A stretch of 64,000 nucleotides of DNA from Bacillus sp. AFS015802 (GCF_002561455.1 NZ_NTUP01000013.1:1-64000); one strand, 5' to 3'; shown: positions 35,650 to 47,024, numbered from the stretch's first letter. Notes: a model not told the origin generated them from the letters alone. Numbers and translations: made by a program.

Positions 35650-36192
35650 ATGTTTTCATTCACGGTTGATCAAGAAATTTCCATCGAGCTTTTCCAGCAG
35701 CATCATAAAGAGGAGTTGTATGAACTGATTGATTCTAACCGGGAGCATCTCCGTCAGTGGCTGCTATGGGTGGATAAACGCACGTCCCCAGAGGATCTGG
35801 TGCCGGTCATCCCCATCTGGATCCGAAATTATGCTGATAATAATGGATTCGATGCGGGTTTACGTTATCATGGGCAATTAGTCGGGATGATCGGGCTCCA
35901 TTATATCGATTGGAAAACGAGGAGCACAAGCATCGGCTATCTTCTTTCGGAAGAGGCACAAGGAAAAGGGATCATCACACGATCCATGTCCTCTCTATTA
36001 AATTATCTTTTTAATGAAATGGATCTTAACAGGGTAGAAATCCAATGTGCCTTTAACAATAAGAAGAGCATGGGTATCCCCGAACGGTTGGGGTTTACAA
36101 AAGAAGGGGTCACGCGGGATGGTCAATGGTTATATGATCACTATGAAGACCTTGTAACCTATAGTATGTTGAAAAAAGATTGGACTTCTTAA
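35650..36192 (+). CDS. RimJ/RimL-type GNAT acetyltransferase
   Basis: A 180-residue acetyltransferase of the ribosomal-protein Ser/Ala N-acetyltransferase type (YdaF-like). Features are LRQWLLWVDKRTSPEDL near the N-terminus, the acetyl-CoA loop SEEAQGKGIITRSMSSLLNY, and NRVEIQCAFNNKKSMGIPER. The ATG at 35650 is nine bases after AAAGGAG; earlier in-frame starts lack a ribosome binding site. Monocistronic with a terminator. A second paralogue lies at 37278. Confidence 0.85.
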   Translation: MFSFTVDQEISIELFQQHHKEELYELIDSNREHLRQWLLWVDKRTSPEDLVPVIPIWIRNYADNNGFDAGLRYHGQLVGMIGLHYIDWKTRSTSIGYLLSEEAQGKGIITRSMSSLLNYLFNEMDLNRVEIQCAFNNKKSMGIPERLGFTKEGVTRDGQWLYDHYEDLVTYSMLKKDWTS

Positions 36193-36201
36193 CCTTGTAT
36201 T

Positions 36202-36241
36202 AAAAAACAACCAGCCAGGGATGTATAGGCTGGTTGTTTTT
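36202..36241 (+). terminator. Intrinsic terminator after GNAT gene
   Basis: AACAACCAGCC/GGCTGGTTGTT stem followed by TTTTT. Confidence 0.85.
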
Positions 36242-36334
36242 CAATCATTTAGATCGGATTCATAAAAAGTAAAAAACCATTCAGTTTTTTAAGGAATCAG
36301 CCAGATTACCTTTCCACGAAATGTTTCGATCTCC

Positions 36335-37156
36335 TCAAGTATCAAACAATCTTCCCTCCAAAGCTTTCACGTATCGCTCTGCAGACATTTTCACTCTTTC
36401 GTGAGCATTCTCCTTCACAACCCGGTGGAAGGCATTATATAGCCGTTCAAATGTCAAACCTTCAATAACGGACGCCATCTCTTTTACTTTTGATGCAGGC
36501 AGGGGGATGAGATTTGGATAGCTGTACATAAAGCTGACCCACTCCCTATCAGCCACGACCTGGATGATGTCCCCTGTAAGGAGGATGCCTTTGTGTTTGT
36601 AACCTGCTTTCCATTCAAGTACGGCACCGCCTTTAAAGTGACCGCCCAGACGTTGGATGGTCAGTCCACTATTTAATTCTAAAGACTCGCCGGACCAATA
36701 TACAATGTGTTCACTTTCCCTCATCACCCATTCCCGATCATCCTCGTGTATGTATATAGGGACCCCGAAGACTTCCGCCCACTCTGCCTGTGTGGAATAA
36801 TAATGGGGGTGGGATAATGCGATGGCATCCAATCCTCCCAAATTCGTGATCTCACTGATCGTTTTTTCATCCAGGTACGAGATGCAGTCCCATAAAAGGT
36901 TAAATCCCTCCTGTTGAACCAGATAAGCCGTTTGACCGATCGCGAATTCAGGCATTGTCTTCAAACTATACAACCCTGACTCTTCAAGAGTGAAGATGTT
37001 CTTAAATGATCCCCTCTTCATATTTTCCAAGGTGGTCCATGTTTGACCGGCAGGACTGACATATTGTCTTTCTTCTTCACAGATGACACAATGATCTGGG
37101 ACCACTGTCGATTCTTCATATTGAACTCCACATGTTTCACATATGTACTTCTGCAA
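36335..37156 (-). CDS. Zinc-knuckle plus metallo-beta-lactamase-fold protein
   Basis: A 273-residue protein. The N-terminal rubredoxin-like knuckle (ICETCG, then HCVICEEE, about residues 4-30) is followed by an MBL fold. The MBL motif that normally reads HxHxDH is SHPHYYST here, so two metal ligands (Asp and third His) are missing, while GGHFKGGA and LLTGDIIQV retain later positions. Catalytic metal binding may be altered. The start is TTG at 37156 after GGAGGT; the ATG at 37177 lies before that site. Function unknown. Confidence 0.75.
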   Translation of the reverse strand: MQKYICETCGVQYEESTVVPDHCVICEEERQYVSPAGQTWTTLENMKRGSFKNIFTLEESGLYSLKTMPEFAIGQTAYLVQQEGFNLLWDCISYLDEKTISEITNLGGLDAIALSHPHYYSTQAEWAEVFGVPIYIHEDDREWVMRESEHIVYWSGESLELNSGLTIQRLGGHFKGGAVLEWKAGYKHKGILLTGDIIQVVADREWVSFMYSYPNLIPLPASKVKEMASVIEGLTFERLYNAFHRVVKENAHERVKMSAERYVKALEGRLFDT

Positions 37157-37277
37157 TTGAAAACCTCCTATTATCATTATTGGAAATTATTACATTATGA
37201 TTCTATCGAATAAATCCATTACCTGCAAAAACTACCTTTACTCATTCAGTAATGCATTTAAATCGTGTAAATGCTTT

Positions 37278-37844
37278 TCACCCTTCAGAGATTTTTCCAT
37301 ACACACACGTATCCGTTAAACGTTCTCCATCAACAGATAGGTCTTCATTACGCAGGATTCCCTCCAAGTCATAACCAAGTCTTTCCGGAATTGCCCTGCT
37401 TTTGTCATTCGTGGATTCGCACCTTATCTCCACTCTTTTTCCACCCAATTCATTCAGGGCAAAATCGTTTAATTTCCCGACCGCCTCTCCCATGTATCCA
37501 TTCCCGCTCATCCGGGTGTCGATCCAATATCCGATTTCAAATTTTGGGACACTCCAATCGATGTTATGGAACCCGGTTGAACCGACAAATTCATTCGTGC
37601 GTTTCAAAAAGATCAGGTATCTCAAACTTTCCCTTGTAAGGAATTTCGCGTATGCTTCCCGTGTGTTGGCTTCCGTATCATCCGGGGAAGGGTTGCTCTG
37701 AGCGAAGCCCAGCCAGGGCTGTAATTCAGATAAGGAATTCTTGATCGCTGTGTTGACTGCACGACCGTCACCCGGTTGGGGCATCCTTAATTCTAATCTT
37801 TCGGTTTCAATCACTGTAGGTACATCCACTAAAACTGGATTCAT
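37278..37844 (-). CDS. RimJ/RimL-type GNAT acetyltransferase
   Basis: A 188-residue N-acetyltransferase (ETERLELRMPQPGDGRAVNT, LSELQPWLGFAQ, the acetyl-CoA loop DTRMSGNGYMGEAVGKLNDF, and IRCESTNDKSRAIPERLGYD). It is a paralogue of the gene at 35650. AAAGGAG precedes the ATG. Its leader (37865-37965) is unusually GC-rich and able to fold. Confidence 0.86.
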   Translation of the reverse strand: MNPVLVDVPTVIETERLELRMPQPGDGRAVNTAIKNSLSELQPWLGFAQSNPSPDDTEANTREAYAKFLTRESLRYLIFLKRTNEFVGSTGFHNIDWSVPKFEIGYWIDTRMSGNGYMGEAVGKLNDFALNELGGKRVEIRCESTNDKSRAIPERLGYDLEGILRNEDLSVDGERLTDTCVYGKISEG

Positions 37845-37864
37845 TTCTAAACACTCCTTTAATA

Positions 37865-37965
37865 AAGTAAAAAGCTCCCACCTTCAAGAACGAGACCTTG
37901 AGGACGAGAGTCACCGCCTCGGTTTATCGGCATAGCGGCTTCATCATTATCATCGTCACAATTGG
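37865..37965. other. Foldable GC-rich leader segment upstream of GNAT gene
   Basis: Hairpin arms CTTCAAG (37882-37888) / CTTGAGG (37897-37903, one G-U) and CCGC (37914-37917) / GCGG (37935-37938) with inner GCC/GGC lie in an otherwise AT-rich gap, plus a near direct repeat AACGAGA/GACGAGA. No known riboswitch consensus fits. It would be the 5' leader of the GNAT mRNA if transcribed on the minus strand. Confidence 0.35.
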
Positions 37966-38099
37966 AAATATTTTAAATTATTGGAATCATAAAGGAACTC
38001 TCCTCATTTTGTCAATATACCTGGTATACTATTTTTCGCCTATACTAAATATGTGTAATGCTCTATAATAAAAGAAAAAGTTTCAACTGGAGGATGAAA

Positions 38100-38915
38100 A
38101 TGACTCACCACACAATCACCACTTCCATCGGGGATCAATTAATGGAAAGAAAAGGGGAAATCGCCAATACGATCTTCTCTGAACTTGTATTCACTTACCC
38201 CTCCCTTTATATGGAAGAAAGAAGAGCTGACAGCCTGCCGTATTTTATTCAGCTTATTGAACTCATTGGCAGGAGTTTACTAGAAGGAGAAAGTGTTGAC
38301 AGCCATACATATGACTGGGGAAAAGAAGTTGGAAGACTTGCTTCCGGTCAAGGCGTTCCCCTCAATACGTCGATAAGTAAATCCTCCTTATATAAAAAAG
38401 TGGTTTTAGAAGATATCATCCTTCACAATGACGATACATTGACGAAAGAAATCCTTTTGACTATTACACATGATATTGATCAATCTTTCACGACGATGAT
38501 TTCCGCCTTTTGTGAAGCGTATAGTGAGTATGCAGATGAGCAGCTGAAAATCTCCGAGGAAAAGTACCTGTCCCTATCAACTCCTGTCGTACCGATCTTC
38601 TCGGATCTTGCTGTACTTCCTCTTATCGGTCAAGTCGATGAAGTCCGTGGAGAAATGATGGCAGAGCATGTTCTCCTTGAGTGCAAGAAACTTTCGATTC
38701 ACCGCTTGATCATCGATCTTTCAGGTGTGTATGAAGTAAATCCGTTATTCCAACAAGGGATCATGAAACTGATTGATAGTCTTAAATTACTTGGAATCGA
38801 ACCGATTTTATCTGGTATGCGTCCAGAGATGAGTATCGAATTTGTTCAAATGGGCATCAATATTTCAAGTATTAAAATCTATCAAACACTCAACAAAGCC
38901 GTTGAAGCACATTAA
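38100..38915 (+). CDS. RsbR-like STAS protein (degenerate phosphosite)
   Basis: A 271-residue protein with an N-terminal helical globin-like RsbR_N domain (about residues 5-150) and a C-terminal STAS domain (about 165-268). The conserved DITGVPVVDT segment reads DLSGVYEVNPLFQQG here, so the threonine phosphorylated in RsbR is absent, and the second site region (SGMRPEMSIEF) also lacks threonine. It could be a non-phosphorylatable stressosome subunit or decoy. The ATG at 38100 is six bases after TGGAGG. Monocistronic with a terminator. Confidence 0.82.
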   Translation: MTHHTITTSIGDQLMERKGEIANTIFSELVFTYPSLYMEERRADSLPYFIQLIELIGRSLLEGESVDSHTYDWGKEVGRLASGQGVPLNTSISKSSLYKKVVLEDIILHNDDTLTKEILLTITHDIDQSFTTMISAFCEAYSEYADEQLKISEEKYLSLSTPVVPIFSDLAVLPLIGQVDEVRGEMMAEHVLLECKKLSIHRLIIDLSGVYEVNPLFQQGIMKLIDSLKLLGIEPILSGMRPEMSIEFVQMGINISSIKIYQTLNKAVEAH

Positions 38916-38931
38916 ACGTTTGATCTGTACG

Positions 38932-38962
38932 AAAAAGGACTCCGGAACTTGGAGTCCTTTTT
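38932..38962 (+). terminator. Intrinsic terminator after STAS gene
   Basis: AAAAAGGACTCC/GGAGTCCTTTTT with a 7-base loop. Confidence 0.85.
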
Positions 38963-39008
38963 CGATTGACAAACATGCTTGGATTTATCCTTACTGTTTG
39001 GGAATTAC

Positions 39009-39749
39009 TCAGCTTATTTTCCTTGATTTAATGATGAGGAATGAAGGTCTTCTTTCTTCATTCCTCAAATTCGGCAAGAGATCCAGACCTTGCTGAGTGG
39101 GCAGGGGTTCAAGCACTTTTTCCAACATGAAGCCATGTTCGATCAGCCCATTCATCAAGGTAGGAATGGTCCGGTGATATTTGATCACACCATCCACATA
39201 CCAATGCTGCTCCCGTTTCCCTTCCTCCCGGTAGTGATCAAATGCCCAGTGCATCCGGTCCCCCTCAGGATTTACCCACCAATTGTTCATATCTTTCCTT
39301 GCCGTGACGATGGGATGCTCAATGGAGTAAATAAGCATGCCGCCCGGCGCTAATAAGGAGTGGAGCTTCTCTATTAGAGATTCATAATCTTCTACATAAT
39401 GAAGTGCAAGTGAGCTTACAATCAGGTCAAACGACTCTTTAGAAACAGACAGGTCTTCAACCGGACTGCAGATGTATTGTATTCTTCCGTCATGATTTTC
39501 TTGTAACGCCCGTTTGATCATTTTCTCTGAAATATCCACTCCCAGGACGGAAGCAGCCCCCAATTCAATACAATGTTTCGATAAGCCACCTGTCCCGCAG
39601 CCGAGATCCATCACCCTTTTCCCCTTAAGGTCTGGCAGCTCTCCTTTCATGGCAGGCTGTTCCAGGAAATCGTTATATGTCTTTCCAGAATCCCGCAGTT
39701 TCATATAACCTTCAAAAAATGCAGGATCATCGTAAATGTTTTGCTTCAT
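39009..39749 (-). CDS. Class I SAM-dependent methyltransferase
   Basis: A 246-residue Methyltransf_11/UbiE-like enzyme. The SAM motif is VMDLGCGTGGLSKHCIELGA (about residue 47), motif II is VLGVDISEKMI, and motif IV/post is FDLIVSSLALHYVEDYE. The substrate is unknown. The ATG at 39749 is preceded by AGAAGGAG; an upstream frame extension to 39773 lacks support. Confidence 0.85.
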   Translation of the reverse strand: MKQNIYDDPAFFEGYMKLRDSGKTYNDFLEQPAMKGELPDLKGKRVMDLGCGTGGLSKHCIELGAASVLGVDISEKMIKRALQENHDGRIQYICSPVEDLSVSKESFDLIVSSLALHYVEDYESLIEKLHSLLAPGGMLIYSIEHPIVTARKDMNNWWVNPEGDRMHWAFDHYREEGKREQHWYVDGVIKYHRTIPTLMNGLIEHGFMLEKVLEPLPTQQGLDLLPNLRNEERRPSFLIIKSRKIS

Positions 39750-39821
39750 AGGTCTCCTTCTTTCTCTTCTCATTATCTACTACTATAGCTAAAATCCATA
39801 GAAAGAGCGGTGCGTGGAACT

Positions 39822-40490
39822 TTAAATGATGCAACCCGGCTCTATCCTCCGCTTCATATCTCTATCCATAACATAGGCTGGGCTGGTGCCTAACACTTCC
39901 ATTCTGCCATCCTTCATTTGTAATCCGGTTTCTTCACTCAAGGCTATGACAGATTGCTGATTGGCCGTTATAAATTGGTGGATCAGAGGATCATGATCAT
40001 CCGTGTAATGACACCATATTGAATAGTCATGAATTAGGCCTAATCCATTTATGGTCTTCAACTCAACAGCATTCTCATCCATATGTGCGCATGTTGCTAT
40101 ATTGCTTCCCAACACGATGGCTCCGGCACTTCCCCCATAGATGATTCCACCCTCTTTGAAGGTCGATAATGCACTGTGGAAATCTGCTTGAAGAATGCTA
40201 TGCATTAAGCGGTATGTGTTTCCACCACCAATATACACAGCGGAAAACTTCTTAAGATCATCCAGAGTCTTGCCCCTAAGATTTCTCCACATGGTAATAT
40301 CGGTTATACCAAAGGGAGCAAATACACCCTGAATCCACTCATAACACTCTACATACGGAATCTCACCCTGATCCATGGCAATCGGCAGGTACAATAATGG
40401 TTCTCCCCTGCCCAATTCCCTTGCAAACACACTGTCAATCCCCCACGACTGCTTCTCATCCCCACCACCAGAAAGATACAATCCACCCAT
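39822..40490 (-). CDS. Peptidase E-like (family S51) dipeptidase
   Basis: A 222-residue protein of the class I glutamine-amidotransferase-like fold. The serine nucleophile elbow is YGGSAGAIVLGSNI (about residue 118), and VYIGGGNTYRLMH precedes it, as in peptidase E and B. subtilis YgaJ. It probably cleaves N-terminal Asp dipeptides or a related bond in the cytoplasm. AAGGGG lies 8 bases before the ATG. Confidence 0.82.
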   Translation of the reverse strand: MGGLYLSGGGDEKQSWGIDSVFARELGRGEPLLYLPIAMDQGEIPYVECYEWIQGVFAPFGITDITMWRNLRGKTLDDLKKFSAVYIGGGNTYRLMHSILQADFHSALSTFKEGGIIYGGSAGAIVLGSNIATCAHMDENAVELKTINGLGLIHDYSIWCHYTDDHDPLIHQFITANQQSVIALSEETGLQMKDGRMEVLGTSPAYVMDRDMKRRIEPGCII

Positions 40491-40511
40491 TTCATCTACC
40501 CCTTCCTACTG

Positions 40512-40610
40512 GAGGGACGGACCTCCAATAATGCATTCCTGATACTGTTAATTATAGCAATAAATAGTGATCACGCTACTTTTTATCCTGAACTTGGAGG
40601 TCCGTCCCTC
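40512..40610. repeat. 99-bp inverted-repeat element (copy A)
   Basis: Perfect 17-bp terminal inverted repeats GAGGGACGGACCTCCAA (40512-40528) and its complement (40594-40610). Each arm is itself quasi-palindromic (GAGG...CCTC). It is located upstream of the protease gene. Copy B downstream of that gene has exactly the same 99-bp span. Confidence 0.8.
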
Positions 40611-40779
40611 ATGATTCCATATTATGGATTATTTTTGTTTCTTTTCATAAATCAGGCTTATTTCATGAAAATTTTCCGGATTTGGAGTATATAGAGGGCG
40701 TTCCTTACACGTAATTAGTCCTGCATTTTCTCAATACCGTCTCTTCGTATCCTGTGATAACCTTTTGTTGACAGAATAA

Positions 40780-42432
<1,653 letters not shown>

Positions 42433-42445
42433 AGAATTTTCATTG

Positions 42446-42544
42446 GAGGGACGGACCTCCCAAACGTCATTCCCTTCTATCCAAGTGCCTGATGTAAACA
42501 GGGTCCATTGGGTTATGTAGAACGAAATGGGAGGTCCGTCCCTC
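42446..42544. repeat. 99-bp inverted-repeat element (copy B)
   Basis: Perfect 17-bp terminal inverted repeats GAGGGACGGACCTCCCA (42446-42462) and its complement (42528-42544), beginning 13 bases after the protease stop. The internal sequence differs from copy A except for a CATTCC at the same offset. The arms may also serve as the protease gene's transcript end. Confidence 0.8.
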
Positions 42545-42550
42545 TTACAA

Positions 42551-42588
42551 TAAAAGCGGATCCTTCAGCGCTGAAGGATCCGCTTTCC
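42551..42588 (-). terminator. Intrinsic terminator after arsC
   Basis: AAAGCGGATCCTTCAGC and its exact complement with no loop bases, with T-runs on the minus strand. Confidence 0.8.
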
Positions 42589-42595
42589 TATTTAA

Positions 42596-43015
42596 TTACT
42601 TTCCTGTTTCAGCAAATGTCTTTATGCGATCGCTGATTTCGTCGCGTACTCGTTGGAAAAATGCCCATTTTTCTTCATCGTTTCCTTCTGCTTTGGCAGG
42701 ATCATCAAAGCCCCAATGCTCACGTTTGACGTGCGGAGGTGTCACCGGGCATTTATCGGCTGCATCACCGCATAACGTGACGACTAAATCGGCATTGTTT
42801 AAGATTTCTGGATCAATAACGTCTGAGGTTTGCTTTGAAATATCAATCCCCGCTTCCTTCATGGCCTTTACTGCATTGGGATTCAGCCCGTGTGCCTCGA
42901 TACCGGCACTCTTCACGTCCCAGTCTTTCCCCAAATGGTGCTTTGCCCAGCCTTCCGCCATCTGGCTTCGGCAGGAATTGCCTGTACATAAAAAGTATAG
43001 TGTTTTTCTAGTCAT
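42596..43015 (-). CDS. arsC: Arsenate reductase (thioredoxin-coupled)
   Basis: A 139-residue low-molecular-weight phosphatase-like enzyme reducing arsenate to arsenite. The nucleophile loop is [14 protein letters not shown] (Cys at residue 10, CX5R), and the redox pair sits in [10 protein letters not shown] (about Cys82/Cys89). This is the thioredoxin-dependent B. subtilis/S. aureus class. AAAGGAG precedes the ATG. Third gene of arsR-arsB-arsC. Confidence 0.94.
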   Translation of the reverse strand: MTRKTLYFLCTGNSCRSQMAEGWAKHHLGKDWDVKSAGIEAHGLNPNAVKAMKEAGIDISKQTSDVIDPEILNNADLVVTLCGDAADKCPVTPPHVKREHWGFDDPAKAEGNDEEKWAFFQRVRDEISDRIKTFAETGK

Positions 43016-43043
43016 ATCAATCGAGCTCCTTTAATTGTAAATT

Positions 43044-44342
43044 TTACGATAGGATCAATAACCAGATATATAGACCAACCAGGGTTATAAATAAGGTCGG
43101 TAAAGTTAAAATGATCCCTGTTTTAAAATACTGCCCCCACGATATTTTCACTCCCTTTAATGATAGGACGTGCAGCCATAAAAGAGTGGCGAGTGAACCG
43201 ATAGGGGTGATCTTTGGACCAAGATCCGAACCTATGACATTGGAATAGATAAGGGATTCCCGGATGACACCGGTCGTACTCGTATCCATGATGGCAATCG
43301 CATCGATCATTACCGTCGGCATATTGTTCATGACCGAGGACAGGATGGCCGCGATGAATCCCATTGATATCGTGGCGACAAAAAGCCCTTGATCCGCCGC
43401 AACCTGGACGACATCGGTCAGCACATTCGTCAGTCCTACATTCCTCAAGCCATAAACGACTACGTACATTCCGACTGAGAAGAAGACAATGGCCCATGGA
43501 GCCCCTTTAATGACGGTTCTGGTGTTAACTGCGGAACTTCTTCTGGCCATCAGTAGAAAGAATATGGATACAATCCCCGCGATGATCGATACAGGGATGT
43601 GTATGGATTCACTGATAAAGTAACCAACGAGGAGGATACCCAGTACGACCCATGAAAGCTTGAACATATGCTGATCTTTAATCGCTTCAATTGGTTTTTT
43701 CAATTGGCTTGCATCATAATTCTTTGGGATGCTTTTTCTAAAGAACAGATACAGAACCAGAATACTCGAAATCAAAGAAAAAAAGTTCGGAATAATCATT
43801 CTGGAGGCATATTCCACAAATCCGATATCAAAGAAATCGGCAGACACGATATTCACGAGATTACTTACCACGAGCGGCAAGGATGTTGTGTCGGCAATGA
43901 ATCCACTAGCCATGATAAAAGGAAACACCATCTTTTCTTCGAAGTTCAGGTTCCTCACCATAGCCAACACAATCGGCGTCAGGATCAATGCAGCTCCATC
44001 ATTGGCGAAAAAAGCGGCGACGACCGCACCTAACAGGGAAACGTACACGAACATTTTTACGCCATTTCCTTTTGCCGCCCTTGCCATATGAAGAGCAGAC
44101 CATTCAAAAAAGCCGATTTCATCCAAAATTAATGAAATGATGATAATGGCGATGAATGCAAGCGTGGCATTCCATACAATCGCTGTGACAGCCATAACAT
44201 CCTGGAAGTCGACAACTCCCGCCAGGAGTGCAAGGACCGCCCCTCCACAGGCAGACCAGCCGATCGATAAGCCTTTTGGCTGCCAGATGACCAGCACCAG
44301 GGTAACCGCGAAGATCACGGTAGCTAAAATGACGGATAACAA
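43044..44342 (-). CDS. arsB: Arsenite efflux permease ArsB
   Basis: A 432-residue integral membrane exporter with about 12 helices in the ArsB/NhaD ion-transporter superfamily ([55 protein letters not shown]). It expels arsenite or antimonite. The start is TTG at 44342, six bases after AGGAGGG. It lies between arsR and arsC with short gaps. Confidence 0.92.
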   Translation of the reverse strand: MLSVILATVIFAVTLVLVIWQPKGLSIGWSACGGAVLALLAGVVDFQDVMAVTAIVWNATLAFIAIIIISLILDEIGFFEWSALHMARAAKGNGVKMFVYVSLLGAVVAAFFANDGAALILTPIVLAMVRNLNFEEKMVFPFIMASGFIADTTSLPLVVSNLVNIVSADFFDIGFVEYASRMIIPNFFSLISSILVLYLFFRKSIPKNYDASQLKKPIEAIKDQHMFKLSWVVLGILLVGYFISESIHIPVSIIAGIVSIFFLLMARRSSAVNTRTVIKGAPWAIVFFSVGMYVVVYGLRNVGLTNVLTDVVQVAADQGLFVATISMGFIAAILSSVMNNMPTVMIDAIAIMDTSTTGVIRESLIYSNVIGSDLGPKITPIGSLATLLWLHVLSLKGVKISWGQYFKTGIILTLPTLFITLVGLYIWLLILS

Positions 44343-44356
44343 TTAAAACCCTCCTA

Positions 44357-44701
44357 TTAATGACAAGAAATTCGCAATCCTTGTTTTTCTAATTCTGCCA
44401 GTCGGTCATTTTGATCAGGCAGATGTTCCAATAAACTTTGAACAAAAGGATACGTATCACTGTCTTTGTTAAGAGAGTAAAACACCCATTGGCCCTTTCT
44501 TGATTCATTCACAATACCGGCATCCTTCAATTTCCGGATATGCTGAGAGATGGCCGGTTGACTCATCTTGAAGATCTCTACAAATTCGCAGACACAACAG
44601 TCATTCGTGTCCAGTAACTTCACCATGGTCAGACGGGTTTTATCTCCCAGTAGTTTTAGCATCGTTGCCGCCCTTTCAATTTGTATGATAGAAGAAAGCA
44701 A
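44357..44701 (-). CDS. arsR: ArsR arsenite-responsive repressor
   Basis: A winged-helix repressor. The arsenite-sensing helix carries DCCVCEFVEIF (CxC pattern) and the recognition helix is SQPAISQHIRKLKDAG. It should repress the ars operon until arsenite binds. The start is uncertain: TTG at 44701 follows GGGGGTG by 7 bases and gives a usual 114-residue length. ATG at 44662 gives a short form, and the ATG at 44758 sits at the likely transcription start without a ribosome binding site. Confidence 0.88.
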   Translation of the reverse strand: MLSSIIQIERAATMLKLLGDKTRLTMVKLLDTNDCCVCEFVEIFKMSQPAISQHIRKLKDAGIVNESRKGQWVFYSLNKDSDTYPFVQSLLEHLPDQNDRLAELEKQGLRISCH

Positions 44702-44764
44702 TTTTTCACACCCCCGAAACTTTGTAGTAAGGTCTATCATCCACACATATAAGCACATGATTAT

Positions 44765-44793
44765 ATAATAAAATAGTTATATCATTCTATCAA
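44765..44793 (-). promoter_or_regulatory. Promoter of the ars operon
   Basis: Minus-strand TTGATA (44788-44793), 17-bp spacer, TATTAT (44765-44770). The spacer holds ATATAACTATTTTAT, partly symmetric, a plausible ArsR site, but the palindrome is too weak to define. Confidence 0.5.
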
Positions 44794-44804
44794 GTGTTTT
44801 CCAA

Positions 44805-44838
44805 TAAAAAATCCCTGATCATCTGATCAAGGACTTTT
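44805..44838 (-). terminator. Intrinsic terminator after sulP gene
   Basis: AAAAAGTCCtTGATCA pairs with TGATCAgGGATTTTT across two bases, on both strands; it lies 12 bases after the SulP stop. Confidence 0.75.
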
Positions 44839-44849
44839 TAAATGACGAT

Positions 44850-46331
44850 TTAATGGTTAACGGCTTTATCCAATCCACCCGGCTTATTATGAACGGCCAG
44901 TTTGTCGATTAACTTATTACTTTCTGTATTCAGACCGATCAGATTGACTTTCACACCATTCTGATGGTATTTGATCACGATTTTGTCAATCGCTCCAACC
45001 GCGGAATCATCCCACAGATGAGCGTGAGTCAAATCTAATGTCACTTCTTTAATATCTTCACTGAAATCGAAGCTTTCCACAAATTCAGTGACAGAAGCAA
45101 AGAATAATTGCCCTGAAACTCTGTACACTTTCTTATGTGTATCCTCAGAAGCCAAGGTCGTTATTTGCACTTTTGAAATTTTAGAAGCAAAGAAAACGGC
45201 ACTTAAGATGATCCCTACCAAAACACCTTTAGAAAGGTCATGCGTCAATAATACAGTTCCTACGGTTACGACCATGACAAGTGTATCGGTAAAGGGTGTT
45301 TTATGCAGGTTCTTTAGGGATGACCAATCAAACGTACCGATCGATACCATGAACATGACCCCGACAAGGGCAGCCATTGGAATCTGAACCAGGAAATCAT
45401 TCAGTACAAGGATCAGGATCATTAAGAAGACCCCTGCAACAAGAGCGGAAAGTCTTCCTCTTCCTCCGGATTTCACGTTGATGACAGATTGGCCGATCAT
45501 GGCACATCCGGCCATTCCACCAAAGAATCCAGACACGATATTGGCCATCCCCTGACCTCTTGCTTCCTTGTTCTTATCACTCGCTGTATCCGTCATATCG
45601 TCGACGATGGAAGCAGTCAAGAGAGACTCAACCAATCCAACGATGGCAATAGATAAAGAATAAGGGAAGATGATTTGTAATGTCTCGAATGTCAAAGGAA
45701 TATCAGGAATCAAGAACAGAGGTAACGTTTGTGTTAGTTCCCCCATGTCCCCGACTGTGCGAACACCGCTTCCTGTTAACACTGCAAATACGGTAACCGC
45801 TATGATCGCTACCAATGCAGATGGAACAGCCTTAGTAAAACGCGGCAAAATGTAGATGATGGCCAGCGCTCCGGCAACCATAGCATACATAATCCAGGAC
45901 TCACCAACAAAATGAGGCAATTGTGCCGAGAAGATCAAGATGGCCAATGCGTTGACGAATCCGACCATAACAGAACGTGGTACAAACTTCATTAAACGCC
46001 CTAATTTAAGGACACCCATGACAATTTGGATCACTCCTGTTAAAATCGTTGCCGCCAGTAAATATTGCAATCCGTGATCAGCCACAAGCGTTGTCATCAA
46101 CAGAGCCGTCGCCCCTGTAGCAGCGGATATCATCCCTGGTCGTCCACCTACAAATGCTATGACCACTGCAATACAGAATGAGGCATATAATCCAATCATC
46201 GGGTCTACACCTGCAATAATGGAAAATGCGATAGCTTCAGGGATCAAAGCCATGGCAACGACGATACCTGATAAGATATCCCCTCTCACATTTCCAAACC
46301 ATTCATATTTAATTTTTTCACTTAAATTCAT
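44850..46331 (-). CDS. SulP-family anion transporter with STAS domain
   Basis: A 493-residue SLC26/SulP transporter: about 12-14 membrane helices ([20 protein letters not shown] at the start, [20 protein letters not shown] in the middle) and a C-terminal STAS domain (about 390-485; [20 protein letters not shown]). It may carry sulfate or bicarbonate; the substrate cannot be read. GGAAGAGGTG precedes the ATG. Divergent from uspA, with a shared 276-bp intergenic region. Confidence 0.9.
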   Translation of the reverse strand: MNLSEKIKYEWFGNVRGDILSGIVVAMALIPEAIAFSIIAGVDPMIGLYASFCIAVVIAFVGGRPGMISAATGATALLMTTLVADHGLQYLLAATILTGVIQIVMGVLKLGRLMKFVPRSVMVGFVNALAILIFSAQLPHFVGESWIMYAMVAGALAIIYILPRFTKAVPSALVAIIAVTVFAVLTGSGVRTVGDMGELTQTLPLFLIPDIPLTFETLQIIFPYSLSIAIVGLVESLLTASIVDDMTDTASDKNKEARGQGMANIVSGFFGGMAGCAMIGQSVINVKSGGRGRLSALVAGVFLMILILVLNDFLVQIPMAALVGVMFMVSIGTFDWSSLKNLHKTPFTDTLVMVVTVGTVLLTHDLSKGVLVGIILSAVFFASKISKVQITTLASEDTHKKVYRVSGQLFFASVTEFVESFDFSEDIKEVTLDLTHAHLWDDSAVGAIDKIVIKYHQNGVKVNLIGLNTESNKLIDKLAVHNKPGGLDKAVNH

Positions 46332-46607
46332 AATGCACCTCTTCCTTTTAAATGGTGACTTTCAACTCTCATGAAAGTCGGGGCCGTTTAACACAAGGGA
46401 CATTATATAATGGATAAAACTATTTGTGAAATTGTAATGAAAGCGTAAACAAAAGCATATTTCTTTCATTTTCTATTGTTTTCGTCACTTTATGCTCTCT
46501 TTCAATAAGTTGTAAAAAATTTCTTTCATTCTTTAAAGGAATATGAAGAATAAACTAGAACTAAATACTAAACCTAAACGATTTAAGGGGATGGAGGGAA
46601 AAAGTCC

Positions 46608-47024
46608 ATGTTCAAAAGCATTCTTCTTGCTACTGACGGATCCGAACACTCCTTGAGGGCTGGAGAAAAAGCGATTGCTCTCGCAAATTGCCAGAAAGGC
46701 TCAAAAATCGATATTGTATATGTCATAGATGGCAAGCATTCAAAAGAGGACGTTCTGCATCATTGGGGTCTGAATGCAAGTGACAAGCGCAAACAAAAGC
46801 TTCAACTGATTGAGCAAAAGGCCAAACATGATGGAATAGAGTATGAAATCATCTTTTTACATGGGGAACCGGGACCTACCATTGTGGAGTATGCGAATAC
46901 TCATGAATTTGACGCAGTCGTCATCGGCAGCCGCGGATTGAATGTATTTCAGGAAATGGTTCTTGGAAGTGTGAGCCATAAAGTAGCCAAACGGGTAAAA
47001 TGCCCCGTCATGATCGTGAAATAA
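46608..47024 (+). CDS. Universal stress protein (UspA family)
   Basis: A 138-residue UspA-fold protein of the ATP-binding type, with ILLATDGSEHSLRAGEKAI at the start and the nucleotide loop VIGSRGLNVFQEMVLGSVSH (G-2x-G-9x-G-S pattern) near residues 106-125. Its role is general stress. GATGGAGGG precedes the ATG. Divergent from the SulP transporter, an arrangement often seen in bacilli and possibly functional. Confidence 0.9.
   Translation: MFKSILLATDGSEHSLRAGEKAIALANCQKGSKIDIVYVIDGKHSKEDVLHHWGLNASDKRKQKLQLIEQKAKHDGIEYEIIFLHGEPGPTIVEYANTHEFDAVVIGSRGLNVFQEMVLGSVSHKVAKRVKCPVMIVK

Noticed and set aside
37880..37912. Guanidine-II (mini-ykkC) riboswitch suggested by two ACGA motifs
   Set aside because: The ACGA motifs are not in tight hairpin loops and the downstream gene is not a guanidine exporter.
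37741..37935. 64-codon plus-strand frame over the GNAT leader
   Set aside because: Overlaps the GNAT start on the other strand and lacks a ribosome binding site.
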